Shown: one piece after another, positions 45,115 through 56,414 of the stretch
Layout: every line of letters begins with the position of its first letter
How positions within the stretch are numbered: the first letter of the stretch is position 1
Assembly (NCBI GenBank): GCA_024220505.1
Contig: JAKZZE010000010.1
Coordinates: 1,178,001 to 1,242,000 of the forward strand
DNA: 64,000 bases
Reading direction: 5' to 3'
Origin: Rhizopus arrhizus
Lineage: Eukaryota > Mucoromycota > Mucoromycetes > Mucorales > Rhizopodaceae
Notes under the pieces: generated by a model
What the model saw: only the letters and a program-made list of their open reading frames with translations
Databases searched by the model: none
What the model was told of the DNA's origin: nothing
Position numbers and translations under genes: made by a program

Positions 45115-46764
45115 TTAATTTGCTTCAGCTTCTAAAACAGTACCACGCTTAATCTTTCCCCAACCAATAAGACTATATAAAATACATGAGCATATATACA
45201 ATATTACAATTGAATAAAGCTTACCGCCAGTGTCTTTCAATCTTTCTGGAAATAGCAACCTTATCACCGATTTCAGTACAAGTAGGTCCAGTCAAAACGA
45301 TCTTTGCAAGATCAGCCTTTACACCAACTACTTTACCACCAGTAGATACTGAACCAATATTGACCAAGAGTAATTCACCCTTAGTCAACTTTGCAACCTT
45401 GGCTTGTTTCTTATCATCTGTCTTTACACCCAATAGACGACGCAACAAAAAGTAAGAGATTTCAAGTTCTGTATAGATAGAAGGCAATGTACCGGGATAA
45501 CCAAGTACTTGACCAACTAAACGATCACCACGACATAAAGTAGGATCCATTTGAGTACCAACACCGATTAAACCACCAGGTACAGCAAATTCTAATTTGT
45601 TGGTTTCTGCTGCTAAAGTCAAAATCTTACTCAAAATAGGACGAGCACGAATACGTCCTTCTTGATCCTTAATAATCACACCTGGACGAACTTCAATATC
45701 ATCGCCAATCTTTAAAACACCCTTTAAGATAGAGCCACCAGCAACACCACCTTGAAGATTGTCTACATCAGCACCAGGCTTGTTGATATCAAACGAACGA
45801 ATCACAATCAAACGAGGAACAGCTGCAAAGTCACGAACAGGGACAGGAATCTTCTTGGTGATGTATTCGTTCACTGCATCGATGTTGTATTTAAGTTGAG
45901 CAGAGATAGGGACAATAGGTGCTCCATCAGCTACTGTACCCTTGACAAAGGCAAGAATATCTTCGTGTTGTTCAAGTGCAGCTTCTTTCTTTACAAGATC
46001 GACCTTATTTTGAAGAATAATGACGTGTTGAAGTTTCATAATTTCAATAGCTGCAAGATGTTCTGATGTCTGAGGCTGAGGACAGGATTCATTACCTGCG
46101 ATTAATAATAACGCTGCATCCATGACAGCTGCGCCTGAAAGCATAGTGGTCATCTAATAAATATATGTTAACTATCCAACCTCTATAAAATTCATTCATA
46201 TTTACGAGAATATCGTGACCAGGACAATCTAGCGAAAAAAACAAACATTAATTTTCCTGTTTCTCTACTGCTTTTTTTGGCCCACTTACCGACAAAACTG
46301 ATATGACGAACCAATTCCATAGTACCCCCACAGCCAGGGCGTTCGCATGCAGGGTTGGCTTCCTTTGAAGAGCCATATGATTTGTAACAACCTGGTCTAG
46401 GACACTCGCTATTACTGCATTTGAAAATCTTGGCATTGGCATAACCAAGCTTAATAGTAATATTTCTTTCCATTTCATTCTTGAAACGAACAGTCTAATA
46501 ATAAAACTTAGTAAATATTCCAATTCATTTATAAGATAGCATTTATTTTTCTTTACTTGAACACCGGAAATAGCCTTAACAACAGTTGATTTACCATGAG
46601 CTACGTGGCCGATAGTACCTACATAGATAGTATAAATATGACATGAAGTTTATACATGTGTTTTTTGTTTTAATTTTACCAATATTGATAGTAGCTTGTT
46701 TTGAAATAACTTCGGGTGATAAAGGTGTCAATTTAGTGACATCGACGTTGGCAACTTCAGTCAT
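45115..46764 (-). CDS. GCD11: Translation initiation factor eIF2 gamma
   Basis: GTP-binding subunit of eIF2, which delivers initiator tRNA to the small ribosomal subunit. Exons 46764-46680, 46618-46557, 46494-46290, 46228-46206, 46153-45225 and 45172-45115; 453 aa. G1 GHVAHGKST (residues 32-40), a zinc-ribbon-like insert ([11 protein letters not shown], then ACERPGCGG), G3 DCPGHD at 118-123, G4 NKVD, then [11 protein letters not shown]. Domains II and III follow with [12 protein letters not shown] and [12 protein letters not shown], and the C-terminus is [13 protein letters not shown]. Exon 4 is just 23 nt and encodes the G3 motif itself. The N-terminus is shorter than in yeast Gcd11 (527), as in animals. 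Confidence 0.96.
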
Positions 46765-47509
46765 TGTATATACAATTCTTAATAGAGAGAAAAAAAAAGA
46801 AAAGCAAAAAAAAATTGGGTGTGGGTGATAACCAGTCACAGTCTCTTTACAAATTAACAATCGGATTTACAGTTGTCTCTGATTTACTGGGAACATGAAG
46901 GAATCGTTTTTTATCATTCTTTTCAAGAATATCAGCAATAATACATACATTCTCCCGTTTTTTGTAATTTTATCTAAACGAGAATATAGTGGCTCATGAC
47001 AACTAAAGCTAAGATTGCACCGCAGTAATAGCTTAAGATCACACTTTAAATTCAGTCAAATGAGTTTTTTTTTTTTTGAGACAAATACAAATTGAAAATC
47101 AGAATTTTTTATCCTATTTCAAACAGACAAAATATTTTGAAGTTTACGTATAAGAATTTTATTTTATAGTACAGAATATACAAGCTTATACAAAATTTGA
47201 TATGCAAACTTAGTGAAAACCCTATAACTCGAAAAGTTTTTTTGAATAATTAAAATCATCAACTTTAAAGAGTACCGCTCTTTGAACTTTTTTAAACAGA
47301 GGAAGAGAAGGTAGTCTCAAATCCACATTACCTTTAAGCGAAAGTAATATGTTAATGTTTGAGTGTAGGATTCGTTTGACAAGCCATTACTAAATAATCA
47401 CTGATGATTGATATATTGCAACTGAGCAGCCTCATTCCCTTAAGAATGCAAAAGTTGATATCTCTCACATTTACTACTTTTTCTTGTCTTACTATCGTCA
47501 CTCATCCTT
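46765..47509. other. Intergenic
   Basis: Upstream region of eIF2-gamma. No gene recognised. Confidence 0.5.
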
Positions 47510-47776
47510 ATGTATATCAAACATATAAATGTACAAATTAAAATTTTTCGAAAAGATACGTACAGTGAAGGGAAAAAAAGAGAAGAAATATGGAAGAGCA
47601 AAGTAAATAAATTGAAGGAAAAAGATGAGAAACTTCTGTATATCAATGATATCATCAAGAAAGAAGAGTCGACGACAATAACAGTGGTGTCACCTATAAA
47701 GATTGTAGCCAAAGCTAGCCATCATTCAGAATGTTACAATAAATACAAGTTGTTTGAACCGGACACTGCTGGCGAT

Positions 47777-47815
<39 letters not shown>

Positions 47816-49680
47816 CATGTACATGTACAGAATTGAATAAGAGTATATATTCGACCCACCTTCCTTTTTCAAAAATTGGGGCTTCAAGCAAGAAACGTTA
47901 ACAAAGTGCAAATATTAAAGATGCCAAAAGATTAGTAAAAAAAAAAAAAAAAGAAAAAAAGAAAAAAAACAAGGAATAATGCTCAAAGAGATCCAAATGC
48001 CAAATGTTCTAGTTGTAGGCAAACTGGTCACGAAAGTTTGAGATCACCATTATGTACAAACCATATTTCTAACAAAGCCAAAGTTTTTGCAGTCAACCCT
48101 GGTGAATATTACAAAATATTTACCAGAAAGTTGCCCCTGGTTCGGCATGCTGGCATCCGATATTATTACAATATCAATCAGAGAATAGTAGCTGCTTCAA
48201 AAGATGTAAGAAGTATAATCATCAGAGCCCAAATATTTGTCAACCACTACATACTGGTCTGTTTAAATCAATAAGAAGAAACCCCATCTCATGTAAAAAC
48301 AATTTCTGGTATTCAATGTATCAGCTTGTAAATGGAAAGCGGGTGATAAATCTTAATGCTCTTCCGCGAGATATATTAAGAATTTGAGATACCTTTAGAC
48401 TGGATACAAGAAATAATAATAATACGATATATAGCAAGACAATTGCCAGTGGGGTTAGTCAATGTCTCGCTGAAGCATCCATAGAATTATCAACACCGCA
48501 TCAAAACAATTTAGTATAAAGCTTTGAACAAAGATTGACGAAAAATTCAAATTACACTCTTCAGAACCAATCTGTGATAAGTGCATGACAATATCATTAT
48601 CTACGTATACTATTGCGTATCCATTCGAACTTTACTAACTTACCGTAATCTATATTATATAATATGTTGTGTTCATCATAGTCAAAGAGCTACGAGGACA
48701 TAGAAAAGATAACTAAAATGTTTTGTTACCAATATATCTGTAGTGGTAGCCAAGGGTGGCCAGATGGCCCAAATCTATTAGAAGAGCAAAAATTGATAAA
48801 ATAAAAAACACATGTGAACCTTTGCGTAATCTTGTACAAGACAAAGTAAATTTGAGGACGCTATCGAGGTCACCAGAAAAATTCTTGCGATCTATGGCAT
48901 ATATATTAACTCAATGCAATGTTGAGCACATCAATCATCGATATCCTATGATGTAAGGAGACAACTACTCTGGCGTCTTTTCTCACTATTGCAAATCCAA
49001 ATTTTCATTAGAGGTTTGTTACCATCAGTGCGAATAACCTTGCAGTATTTGTGAGAGAATCTTTACCAAGAGGGTATAACCAACAGCACCAAATGCTCTA
49101 GAGCCTTTGATTTTCAAAAATTAAGATATAACAAGTAAAATATACCAAAATGATGCTCAACATAGTTTACTAATGCGTAAATTCGAATACATTGTGTTAA
49201 AGAGTTGTCATCGACAGGCAATGGAACTAGCAAAGTTCTTTTTGGAATTCTTATAAGATCTGAAGGATTTACCGTCGACTTTATGTTTAATAAAACGCGT
49301 TATACTGGTAAAATTTAACAACATAATTTTGATAAGGAAGGAATCGACTGTGTTTATAGTTCTCATTTTTGGACCCAGGTCGAAAGAGCTTGTTCACAGC
49401 GGCAGCTGGGGTACCCTTTTCTGATCATCAGATTGAACTTTGTGCTTCAAAAGAATACTATCAACTAACTGGCCCTATCCAACACCAAGCAAAGCTAAAA
49501 GTTTTTGAAAGGTGTGGAAGGTACCCACTCAGATTGAATCGCAAAAATCAAGCGCTAAAACTGCATGCGTAAAACAGTATTCAGATTACACAACATACAT
49601 GTTTAACCACTTCTCTACTCTTTGCAACTTTTACAATTTTTTTTATGCAAAAGATCGCTTTTACCTGTACTAAGAAAGAC
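47510..49680 (+). pseudogene. Decayed Fanzor/TnpB-like (RuvC nuclease) gene
   Basis: Blocks in consistent order across about 2.2 kb, in several frames with stops. A zinc-knuckle-like KCSSCRQTGHESLRSPLC (48000-48056) is followed by FTRKLPLVRHAGIRYYYN and IIIRAQIFVNHYIL. Near 48500 comes SFEQRLTKNSNYTL, then RWPKSIRRAKIDKIKNTCEP and NLRTLSRSPEKFLRSMAYIL (48760-48905). A RuvC-like start motif LDPGRKSLFTAAAGV is at about 49366-49410, with EYYQLTGP after it and DRFYLY near 49650. This order matches Mucoralean proteins I recall with a TnpB/Fanzor RuvC arrangement (Asp in xDPG, later Glu, a zinc ribbon, then RD-x-NA). The later catalytic blocks are not visible. Long A-runs near 47780 and 47940 break the N-terminal part. 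Assignment rests on memory of the family. Confidence 0.45.
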
Positions 49681-50315
49681 AGAATGGTAGGTATAAAACA
49701 GCAATGAAAATAAAATTTCAAGTTTGACTTATTGCTTTTCGATACTGCATTTGAACAATATAAGCTAATCAAAATAGCAGCAATGATTTTGCATCGCTTT
49801 CTTTATATGCGTGTGTCTGTTGCAATTAGCAATTATCAAGAAATTAAAAAGATGGTTCATCTTTGTTTGGTAGGACCAGTAATATGAACCAATACCAACT
49901 TAATCATAGATGTAATTGCTGTTATTAGGTATGAGATACATTAGATGAATGAAATTTATCTCTAAAATACATGCGCTTTAGTACATAATTTTGATATTTT
50001 TTATAGAATGACTTAAATACTGTACAAAAAATTCAGCATATTGATTATTATAATCTCATAACAAGCCAAGTATATATCTTTGTCTATGCTTAAACATAAT
50101 TAGGGACAGTCAAAAAGCATGTTTTTAGCAAGTTGTCCGTTACAATACCAGGATAATTTCTATGTCTCGGTATGGGAGTAGCCAATAAAAGCGACTTTTC
50201 TTAAACGCCACTTCGCCATTTTAAAATTTTTTCTCTATTATGATGAACGGGTGGAAAGGAAAACTTTCCTCCCTCCTCTTTTTCCGCTTCTTTAAAAAAG
50301 TTAGTAAATTACATC
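49681..50315. other. Intergenic, S29 upstream region
   Basis: Contains the S29 promoter. Nothing else recognised, though the first 200 bases could be more of the decayed nuclease gene. Confidence 0.4.
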
Positions 50316-50836
50316 ATGGCTCATAGCAACGTTTGGAACTCCCACCCCAAAACCTTCGGCAAGGGCTCTCGTCAATGGTAAGTGTTCCATCATTTCTTTT
50401 TCTTTTTTTTTTCCCTTTTAGCAAGCATGCAGAATGTGTACAAGCCACCCAAACATTACCCTAAATGAAAGGTTATAAATGGGCTTTCAATGAATAGAAA
50501 AAAGAAATGTTTCTACTGTAGAATAATACTTTGTGTTATTTCGTAGAATCCTTTCTATCTACTTATTTTTTTTTTGGAGGAAAAGAGACTACAATTAACA
50601 TTCTGTTTGCTTAATAAAAAGGAAATTTTCCATGGTGAAGAAAACATTTATAACATTTTGTTGTTAGTCGTGTTTGTGCTCACCGCGCTGGTTTGATCCG
50701 CAAGTACAACTTGAACATCTGCCGTCAATGTTTCCGTGAATACGCTAGTGACATTGGCTTCAACAAGGTAAGAATACAAAATAGGTCGAATGTTTTAAAA
50801 TAAAGTGACTTATCAAAATCCCTTTAGTATCGTTAA
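50316..50836 (+). CDS. RPS29: 40S ribosomal protein S29 (uS14)
   Basis: Zinc-binding protein of the small ribosomal subunit head. Exons 50316-50377, 50668-50767 and 50828-50836; exactly 56 aa, the universal length. It begins [20 protein letters not shown] and has CRVC and CRQC as the two halves of the zinc site, then [14 protein letters not shown]. Intron 1 is 290 bp, much longer than other introns in this window; long first introns are common in ribosomal protein genes and may be regulatory. The last coding exon is only 9 nt (Tyr-Arg-stop). A pyrimidine-rich leader precedes the ATG, as is usual for ribosomal protein genes. Confidence 0.97.
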
Positions 50837-51509
50837 ATCGACCTTTCTCATTCCTCAAAACATTTTTCTTTTTTTTTTCGAAAAGCAATTGCTATTGTTA
50901 ATAAAGAAAATAGAGAGCTATACGTTTGAGCCTATGCTTGCGTTTATTTGTGCGGAAATGATTGATTTTAGTGAGAAATAAGCAGAACTGTAGCTTTTGT
51001 GTTTCTATTATAAATACTAACATAGTTTTTTTATTTATGCAAATCATCATTTCTACAAACTAGCAAAAGACATGTTTGGGACTTATCAAAGTACAACATT
51101 GGCAAATCTTCCAATTTGTCAAAAGGTTTCTAAGCAGTCTTTATGAAGGAATAGCACTGAATTCCTTTATATGAAAAAGCACTCTTAAACTATATAGATA
51201 ATAACCAAAAGAAGGAAAAGAGGTATTTTAATCTTAATATAATCAAAGATCCAGAGCCAACATATTTTAACCAAGAGAAAGTAAGTTTATCCAGGAACAC
51301 AGGACTACGAGCAAGCTGAACTAATCCAATACCTAGTAATTCCTGAGCAAACAACAACGGAATGCCTAGATGGTTAACATAATGCATGTTCATAATAAAA
51401 GCGACTATCTAAGTCATAGTAACAAGGCAAGAAGAACTGTTTTATTTTTACAAAATTGTGTATGAATAACTATATTATATATCCATTCCAGTTTAATTGA
51501 ATAAATGAA
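50837..51509. other. Intergenic
   Basis: 3' sides of two genes. A 67-codon minus-strand frame at 51190-51393 (HYVNHLGIPLLFAQELLG, hydrophobic at its end) looks partly protein-like but could not be placed in a family. Confidence 0.35.
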
Positions 51510-52705
51510 TTAAAGTTTGGGCATATTTATAATATGCTGATTTGCTGCACTACATATAGAATGGACCATTTCCAATTGAGGAACATTCAATCCTCTAGCC
51601 TTTGCTCTTTTTAAAGCATTACCAAGAATTGCTTCGATTTCCATAGGACTACCACGCTCTTTATCCAATTGCCTACAAAGGAAGAATATTAGATTGGTTC
51701 AATGAAACTTTTTTTTTTGGAGTTACATGGAGGGCTTGTAATTTTTTGCTGTTGCATATGTTTTTGCTATCATTGTTTCTGTTTGTTGCTCTACATCAAA
51801 GTCGCAACCTTCTGCATTGGCTACTTTAACTACTTCGTTAATGAGAGCTTTAACAGCCTTTATAGCTTCCTCGTTTTCAAGTACTTCGCTCGTGTTCATT
51901 CCTGTCAATGTACAAATAGGAGAGAAAGACGCATTCCTTCATATAAGAAGGAGATATTGGTTAGTTACGCTTTCTTTATACTACAAAGCTACTCTTTCTT
52001 TTTACCATAATAATTTTTGCCAGCGGACCTTTTCAACATCATCAACTTCTTGAACATCAACACCACCCTTTTTCAGATATTCAACAAGTTTGGCTTGTTG
52101 TTCAACAGAGCTACGTTTAGCCTTCAAGTACTTGCCTACAATTAATGATTCATTTCCTATCATAGTAATTTTGCCTGGTTCATGCTGAGAAGTGCCGATA
52201 TAGGCAACAATAGAAATAATTGGATTGTTTGGAAATCGTTCAACAATAGGTTCTTCAACACCAAGGCCATTTTGAATTAATACGATAGCTGTACTTTCAT
52301 CTTTAATGACAGGGGAGATAATGTCCGCTACATTATAGACTTCTGGTAAAGCCTTAAGAGTAACAAGGACGTAATCAAATGGTACAGATGTTACACTATC
52401 AGATACTGTGCGTACAACTATTTTAGAAAAATCAGTAACTATTTCAAAATCTATAAACAAAAAAAAAACCTTTGTGAGGGTGAAATATCTCTTGTCCAAA
52501 TTTTGCAGAATTAATATCAAAGCCTTTTTCTAATACATTTTGAAAGTTTGATCGACAAACAGCTGTAATCTCGCATGACTTTGCAAGTCGCCAAGAGTAA
52601 ATGGCGCCCACAGCACCAGTTCCAACTATGTTATAAGTGAGTGAAAAAGCTTAGTATTACTAAATTTGGTATTGTACCAGTCAATATACGGGGGGAAGTA
52701 GACAT
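51510..52705 (-). CDS. 2-dehydropantoate 2-reductase (ketopantoate reductase)
   Basis: NADPH-dependent enzyme of pantothenate (vitamin B5, coenzyme A) synthesis. Exons 52705-52678, 52625-52470, 52417-52006, 51936-51727 and 51672-51510; 322 aa. The Rossmann loop VGTGAVGAIY starts at residue 10. Then FDYVLVTLKALPEV, IVLIQNGLGVEEP, a catalytic-lysine region KVRWQKLLWNASF, and a C-terminal domain with SMQLDKERGSPMEIEAILGN. The intron at 52469-52418 has an unusual GTTTTT donor and is bridged by another open frame, which extends an automatic call wrongly; splicing restores FHPHKVVRTVSDS. Several fungal family members are only distantly related to the bacterial enzyme, so substrate is inferred. Confidence 0.9.
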
Positions 52706-53113
52706 GCTGTAAAATCGTTTGCTAATTAAATGAGATGAAGGCAAATAAATATCTGTGAAAAAATGACCCGCGGAAATTGTATTTGACTTTATCCAGCTTT
52801 GATTATACACAGAATGAGTAATCTTATTCTTAAAGAAAGAAAGAAATCCCGAGGTTTCGGACTTGACAAACGGTTTTAAAAAGCTTGGCTTATTGCACGC
52901 AAACATCCAATAGATTTGTAATATGTTTATAAAAGAAAAAAGAAAAGAAAAGAAAAAAAAAAATACCAATTTTATTTTTTATTTATGTCAATAGTAGTGA
53001 TGGGATTATTCCATTCTTGTCCCGCAATATTCTTAATCTTCGGCAGTGATAACTTTTTTTTATCATCTTATCTTTACTTTGTCCATTCAGAAAAATTGAT
53101 GACACAATACAGA
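52706..53113. other. Intergenic
   Basis: Upstream of the reductase and downstream of the RCC1-repeat gene. An open minus-strand frame extending upstream of the reductase ATG (to 52969) is leader sequence; it reads an A/T-rich hydrophobic string. Confidence 0.5.
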
Positions 53114-54169
53114 TTACATTACAGCAAACCATGATGTTGCGCAACCTGCACCAAAAGCGCGGATTTTTGTAGATGTGCTAATCACAATAGGCTCGTCCGT
53201 GAAGTCTTTATCAGTAGCACAATTGCCGTGCTCATTCCATCCCCAGCCAATCAGTCTATCCTCTTGTATAGCTAAAGTATGTTCAGATCCACAACAAAAC
53301 TGCTTGATATTTTGCAACAAATGATTTTTAGTGATTTGACCGTGATCCTTTCTTCCAGATGCTTTCAATTCCCCTATGCTGCCTAATGACAAAGTATGGT
53401 GCCATCCTGCGTCAATGTATACTGAATTACGATAAACAACGCGTGGCTCTGCAATCCGAATTTCGCTGTCTTCGTTATCCAATTGACCATATTTGTTGGA
53501 CCCAACACCATAGACCGATCCGTCTTCTGCTCTAAATATTGTATATAAATGACCACAGGCAACCTGAAGGATCTTTTGTGGCAGCTCTATTTTTTGAATT
53601 GAGCGAATATCCTTCTTATCGGTCTCCATCTTGGACGGGCCTAGTTGACCGTGGCGTCCCCAACCCCAACCAAATACATTCCCTTCATTGCTTAAGGCTA
53701 CAGCGTGACGCCATCCACAAGCAACAGAAATGATATCCTCATGTATTAAAATTTCTGTTAATTCTTGCTCTTTGTTATCTTTCTTGCCGTCAATCTCGTT
53801 CCAACGACTTGAGCCTACACCATATACTTTACCCTCTTGACTCAGCAGCAATGTTGAAGCCCAACCACATGCGACATCTTTCCACTTGATTTCACTGAAT
53901 CGTTCTTGATAAACAGTCCAGGCTTGCTGCTTCTCAGGTGATGCTTTCAAAATGTACTGCATGTAATTCTCACCAAGTTGCGAAAAACCAGCAAAATAAA
54001 CTTTTCCTGACTCTGTCACAACAGCAGAGTGATTACCACCTCCAGAGATTTTTATAATAACTTCGTGATCAGGTATACCAATACAAAGTGTTGGTTTATG
54101 AGTGTCTTCTACATGGCCAATGCCTAACTGCCCATTGCCGTTGGAACCAAATCCATATAATTTCGACAT
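53114..54169 (-). CDS. RCC1-repeat protein (ATS1-like)
   Basis: Beta-propeller protein made of RCC1 repeats. Single exon, 351 aa, close to yeast Ats1 (333), which works with Kti11 in tRNA wobble and diphthamide modification. Repeats are visible throughout: MSKLYGFGSNGNGQLGIG, GGNHSAVVTESGKVYFAG, ACGWASTLLLSQEGKVYGVG, ACGWRHAVALSNEGNVFGWG, ACGHLYTIF, DAGWHHTLSLGS, CCGSEHTLAI and a final GAGCATSWFAVM. About seven blades, with a longer insert between blades one and two. It is the longest intron-free gene here. The ATS1 link is by length and domain only; other RCC1 proteins remain possible. Confidence 0.85.
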   Translation of the reverse strand: MSKLYGFGSNGNGQLGIGHVEDTHKPTLCIGIPDHEVIIKISGGGNHSAVVTESGKVYFAGFSQLGENYMQYILKASPEKQQAWTVYQERFSEIKWKDVACGWASTLLLSQEGKVYGVGSSRWNEIDGKKDNKEQELTEILIHEDIISVACGWRHAVALSNEGNVFGWGWGRHGQLGPSKMETDKKDIRSIQKIELPQKILQVACGHLYTIFRAEDGSVYGVGSNKYGQLDNEDSEIRIAEPRVVYRNSVYIDAGWHHTLSLGSIGELKASGRKDHGQITKNHLLQNIKQFCCGSEHTLAIQEDRLIGWGWNEHGNCATDKDFTDEPIVISTSTKIRAFGAGCATSWFAVM

Positions 54170-54948
54170 AGATTGAAAAAAAAAAAAAAGACGGACATTA
54201 AACGTTTTCTAGGTTCTTATGAATAGGTTTACTGCATAACTGTATAAGCATTTAAACAAAGTCCCTTCGTTTTACATTTAGTATTTGCTTTAACTTTTAG
54301 CTAAATTCAAAGTTATGAATGTTATGCTTAAGTAAACCAAATTGTCTTGCTTACTTATGTTGATTAAATAAAAGCAAAATGCATTAAGTTCTTGTCTCTT
54401 CTACGCGTTTATATGAAAAAAGTAAGAATGTATAGTTCAGTTAAGTTAATAAAGAACGCGATTTAATAAATCTCAGCTTATAAAAAGTGCCAAGTTGACC
54501 ACTACTTTTGAGTTAGATGAGCTTTGTTATTGATTTATTTTAGTATTTTCAATTAATTGATTATGCCAATTAAGGAAAGCTTATTACTGTTTCCCTTTAA
54601 CGAAATAATATCTTGCTTCTACTGCTATTTCTTAAAAAAGAATTAGCACCACCATACAACAGCAACGTCACATTGCTAGTTACATCTTTAAGCTATGTTG
54701 TTTCGATTATTAATAAGATCAAAGAATAAAACTTTACTTTTTTTTATTCTCTGTCAAATACATCAGGTTTGACAAAAACAATAATGTTAAAAATAGAAAT
54801 ATGGCAATACGATGAAGCAATGCAGCAATTAAATAATAAAAATGAGAAGCTTTCAGCATTTATTGGAACAAATCAACTACATGAAAATTGATTTATAAGG
54901 CATTTCGAGAAGGAAAAGTAAAGAATAATAAAACGCGTCTACAATTTC
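54170..54948. other. Intergenic
   Basis: No gene recognised in about 780 bp. Confidence 0.5.
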
Positions 54949-55368
54949 TTATACAGCTTCCCAGGTAATTGTTCCTACACCCTTACTCATGCTTCCAACG
55001 ACTTTCTTGAAAAGAACGGGCGTTAAGTCAAGGTCATTTTTGCCACACCCTGGGCAAGCATCCATAATCGTGGCAGTAGTGCTACCAGCAGAACCAGTGA
55101 TTTTAATCTTCTTTCCACACCAAGTTGAGTTTTTATTCATGTTGCCATACTGAGCGTGATTGAGAGCTACATAAGGAGAGTTGTTATCGATATGAACACC
55201 TCCGCAAGCACCTTCAGAACCTCCATCAGAAGCAGGCTCATACCAAGTAGCAGTGCCTGTATACGTGCTTCCTCTCTTTGTTAAAGCATCAATTGAATCA
55301 ATGGGAGCTGCTGAAGCGAATGTGAAAAGCGCAAGAATAGTAAAAGCAGAAAATAAAACAACTTTCAT
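54949..55368 (-). CDS. Secreted barwin/RlpA-like DPBB protein, second copy
   Basis: Paralogue of the 38.3-kb gene. Single exon, 139 aa. Signal peptide MKVVLFSAFTILALFTFASA, then APIDSIDALTKR, where KR is a possible Kex2 processing site. The mature part reads YTGTATWYEPASDGGSEGAC, YVALNHAQYG, WCGKKIKITG, ATIMDACPGCGKNDLDLT and a final GTITWEAV. It shares with its relative the DxCPGC block, the ALNH segment and the xITW ending. The insert between the first strands is longer. Likely an extracellular or wall protein; function unproven. Confidence 0.9.
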   Translation of the reverse strand: MKVVLFSAFTILALFTFASAAPIDSIDALTKRGSTYTGTATWYEPASDGGSEGACGGVHIDNNSPYVALNHAQYGNMNKNSTWCGKKIKITGSAGSTTATIMDACPGCGKNDLDLTPVLFKKVVGSMSKGVGTITWEAV

Positions 55369-56414
55369 ATTTAATTTATAAACAAATATCTAAAAAAGAC
55401 ACAAAGGAAGAAAAAAGAAATTTTATTCTTAAAAGAATCAAACAAAATAAGCTGAAAGGAAAAAAAAAAGCCAGGATTATATTAGTTTTTCCAGGCCAAG
55501 ACAAAACAAAGAGACGATACTAAATGATCATCACAGCAAGACAATCCCCGATTCCACGTTGAAAAAGGTATTACTGCAGCTATACAACTTCTATATGCCA
55601 CTAAAGCACGCCTGAACCTGAAAGGGTTCAAAAGCAAAAAAAGATAACATCAATAATTAAAAATAGAAATAATAAACCCAAATTGTGTTAACTCTGAATA
55701 CAGCTTCGCACAAACCATTTATTTGCTTTAATTTATCAACTTATTTTAACCTGATTGCTTTTTGTTCCTGGATTAAGAAATATGTTTAGTGCCAATTTAG
55801 ACGGACTTTTTTCCTATTAAATCAAATGGCAACAATATAAAGCTTAAAGAGGTTGGCTCTCTAAAGCTAGTTACTGTAACACGTAGATATTCTTCATATT
55901 TCCTTTTTATAGTTCCGAAAAAAGGATGTCTGTTTATGTAAAGGAGAATGTATCCTATTGTATTTAACGTGGTGATTTACAACGTGTATTTGTGGTTTAT
56001 TTAAAGTTGTCTATATTTGATTTCGGAGTATTGTGCTTTCCCCCCCTCCTTTTCTTTTGAAGAGTGTATATTCTAGCTTTTGTATAGTTTATACAGACAA
56101 ATTATGTAATTAAATTTTTATTGATAATAATAAAGTATAAAATCATCTTACAGTTTTTTTGCATGCCTATTCACCATTGCTTGAAATAGTCTTGCACTAT
56201 GTTTTGTTAGATATTGCGAGGTAATGAAAATAAAAAATTATTGATGGTATAAAAGTTTGAGTATGGCTTCAAATGAAATTGGGCTAAAATGCACATATCA
56301 TACAAAGTAAACTGATTTTTAAATATGAGCGAATCAAACTACTTCAAAAAAGCAGTAAAATTAAATATTTTGAACTCTTTATTTCTATATCTTTCACCTT
56401 CATTTTAAAAAAAT
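55369..56414. other. Intergenic
   Basis: About 1 kb, divergent upstream region of the DPBB gene (-) and the Nudix gene (+). No gene recognised. Confidence 0.5.

Noticed and set aside
50378..50667. Intronic snoRNA in the long RPS29 intron
   Set aside because: No convincing C (RTGATGA) and D (CTGA) box pair or H/ACA arrangement was seen.
52418..52520. 19-bp intron (GTTTTTTTTTTGTTTATAG) as the explanation for the frame change in the reductase gene
   Set aside because: Too short to be plausible; the 52-bp intron ending at AAAATAG gives a better family match.
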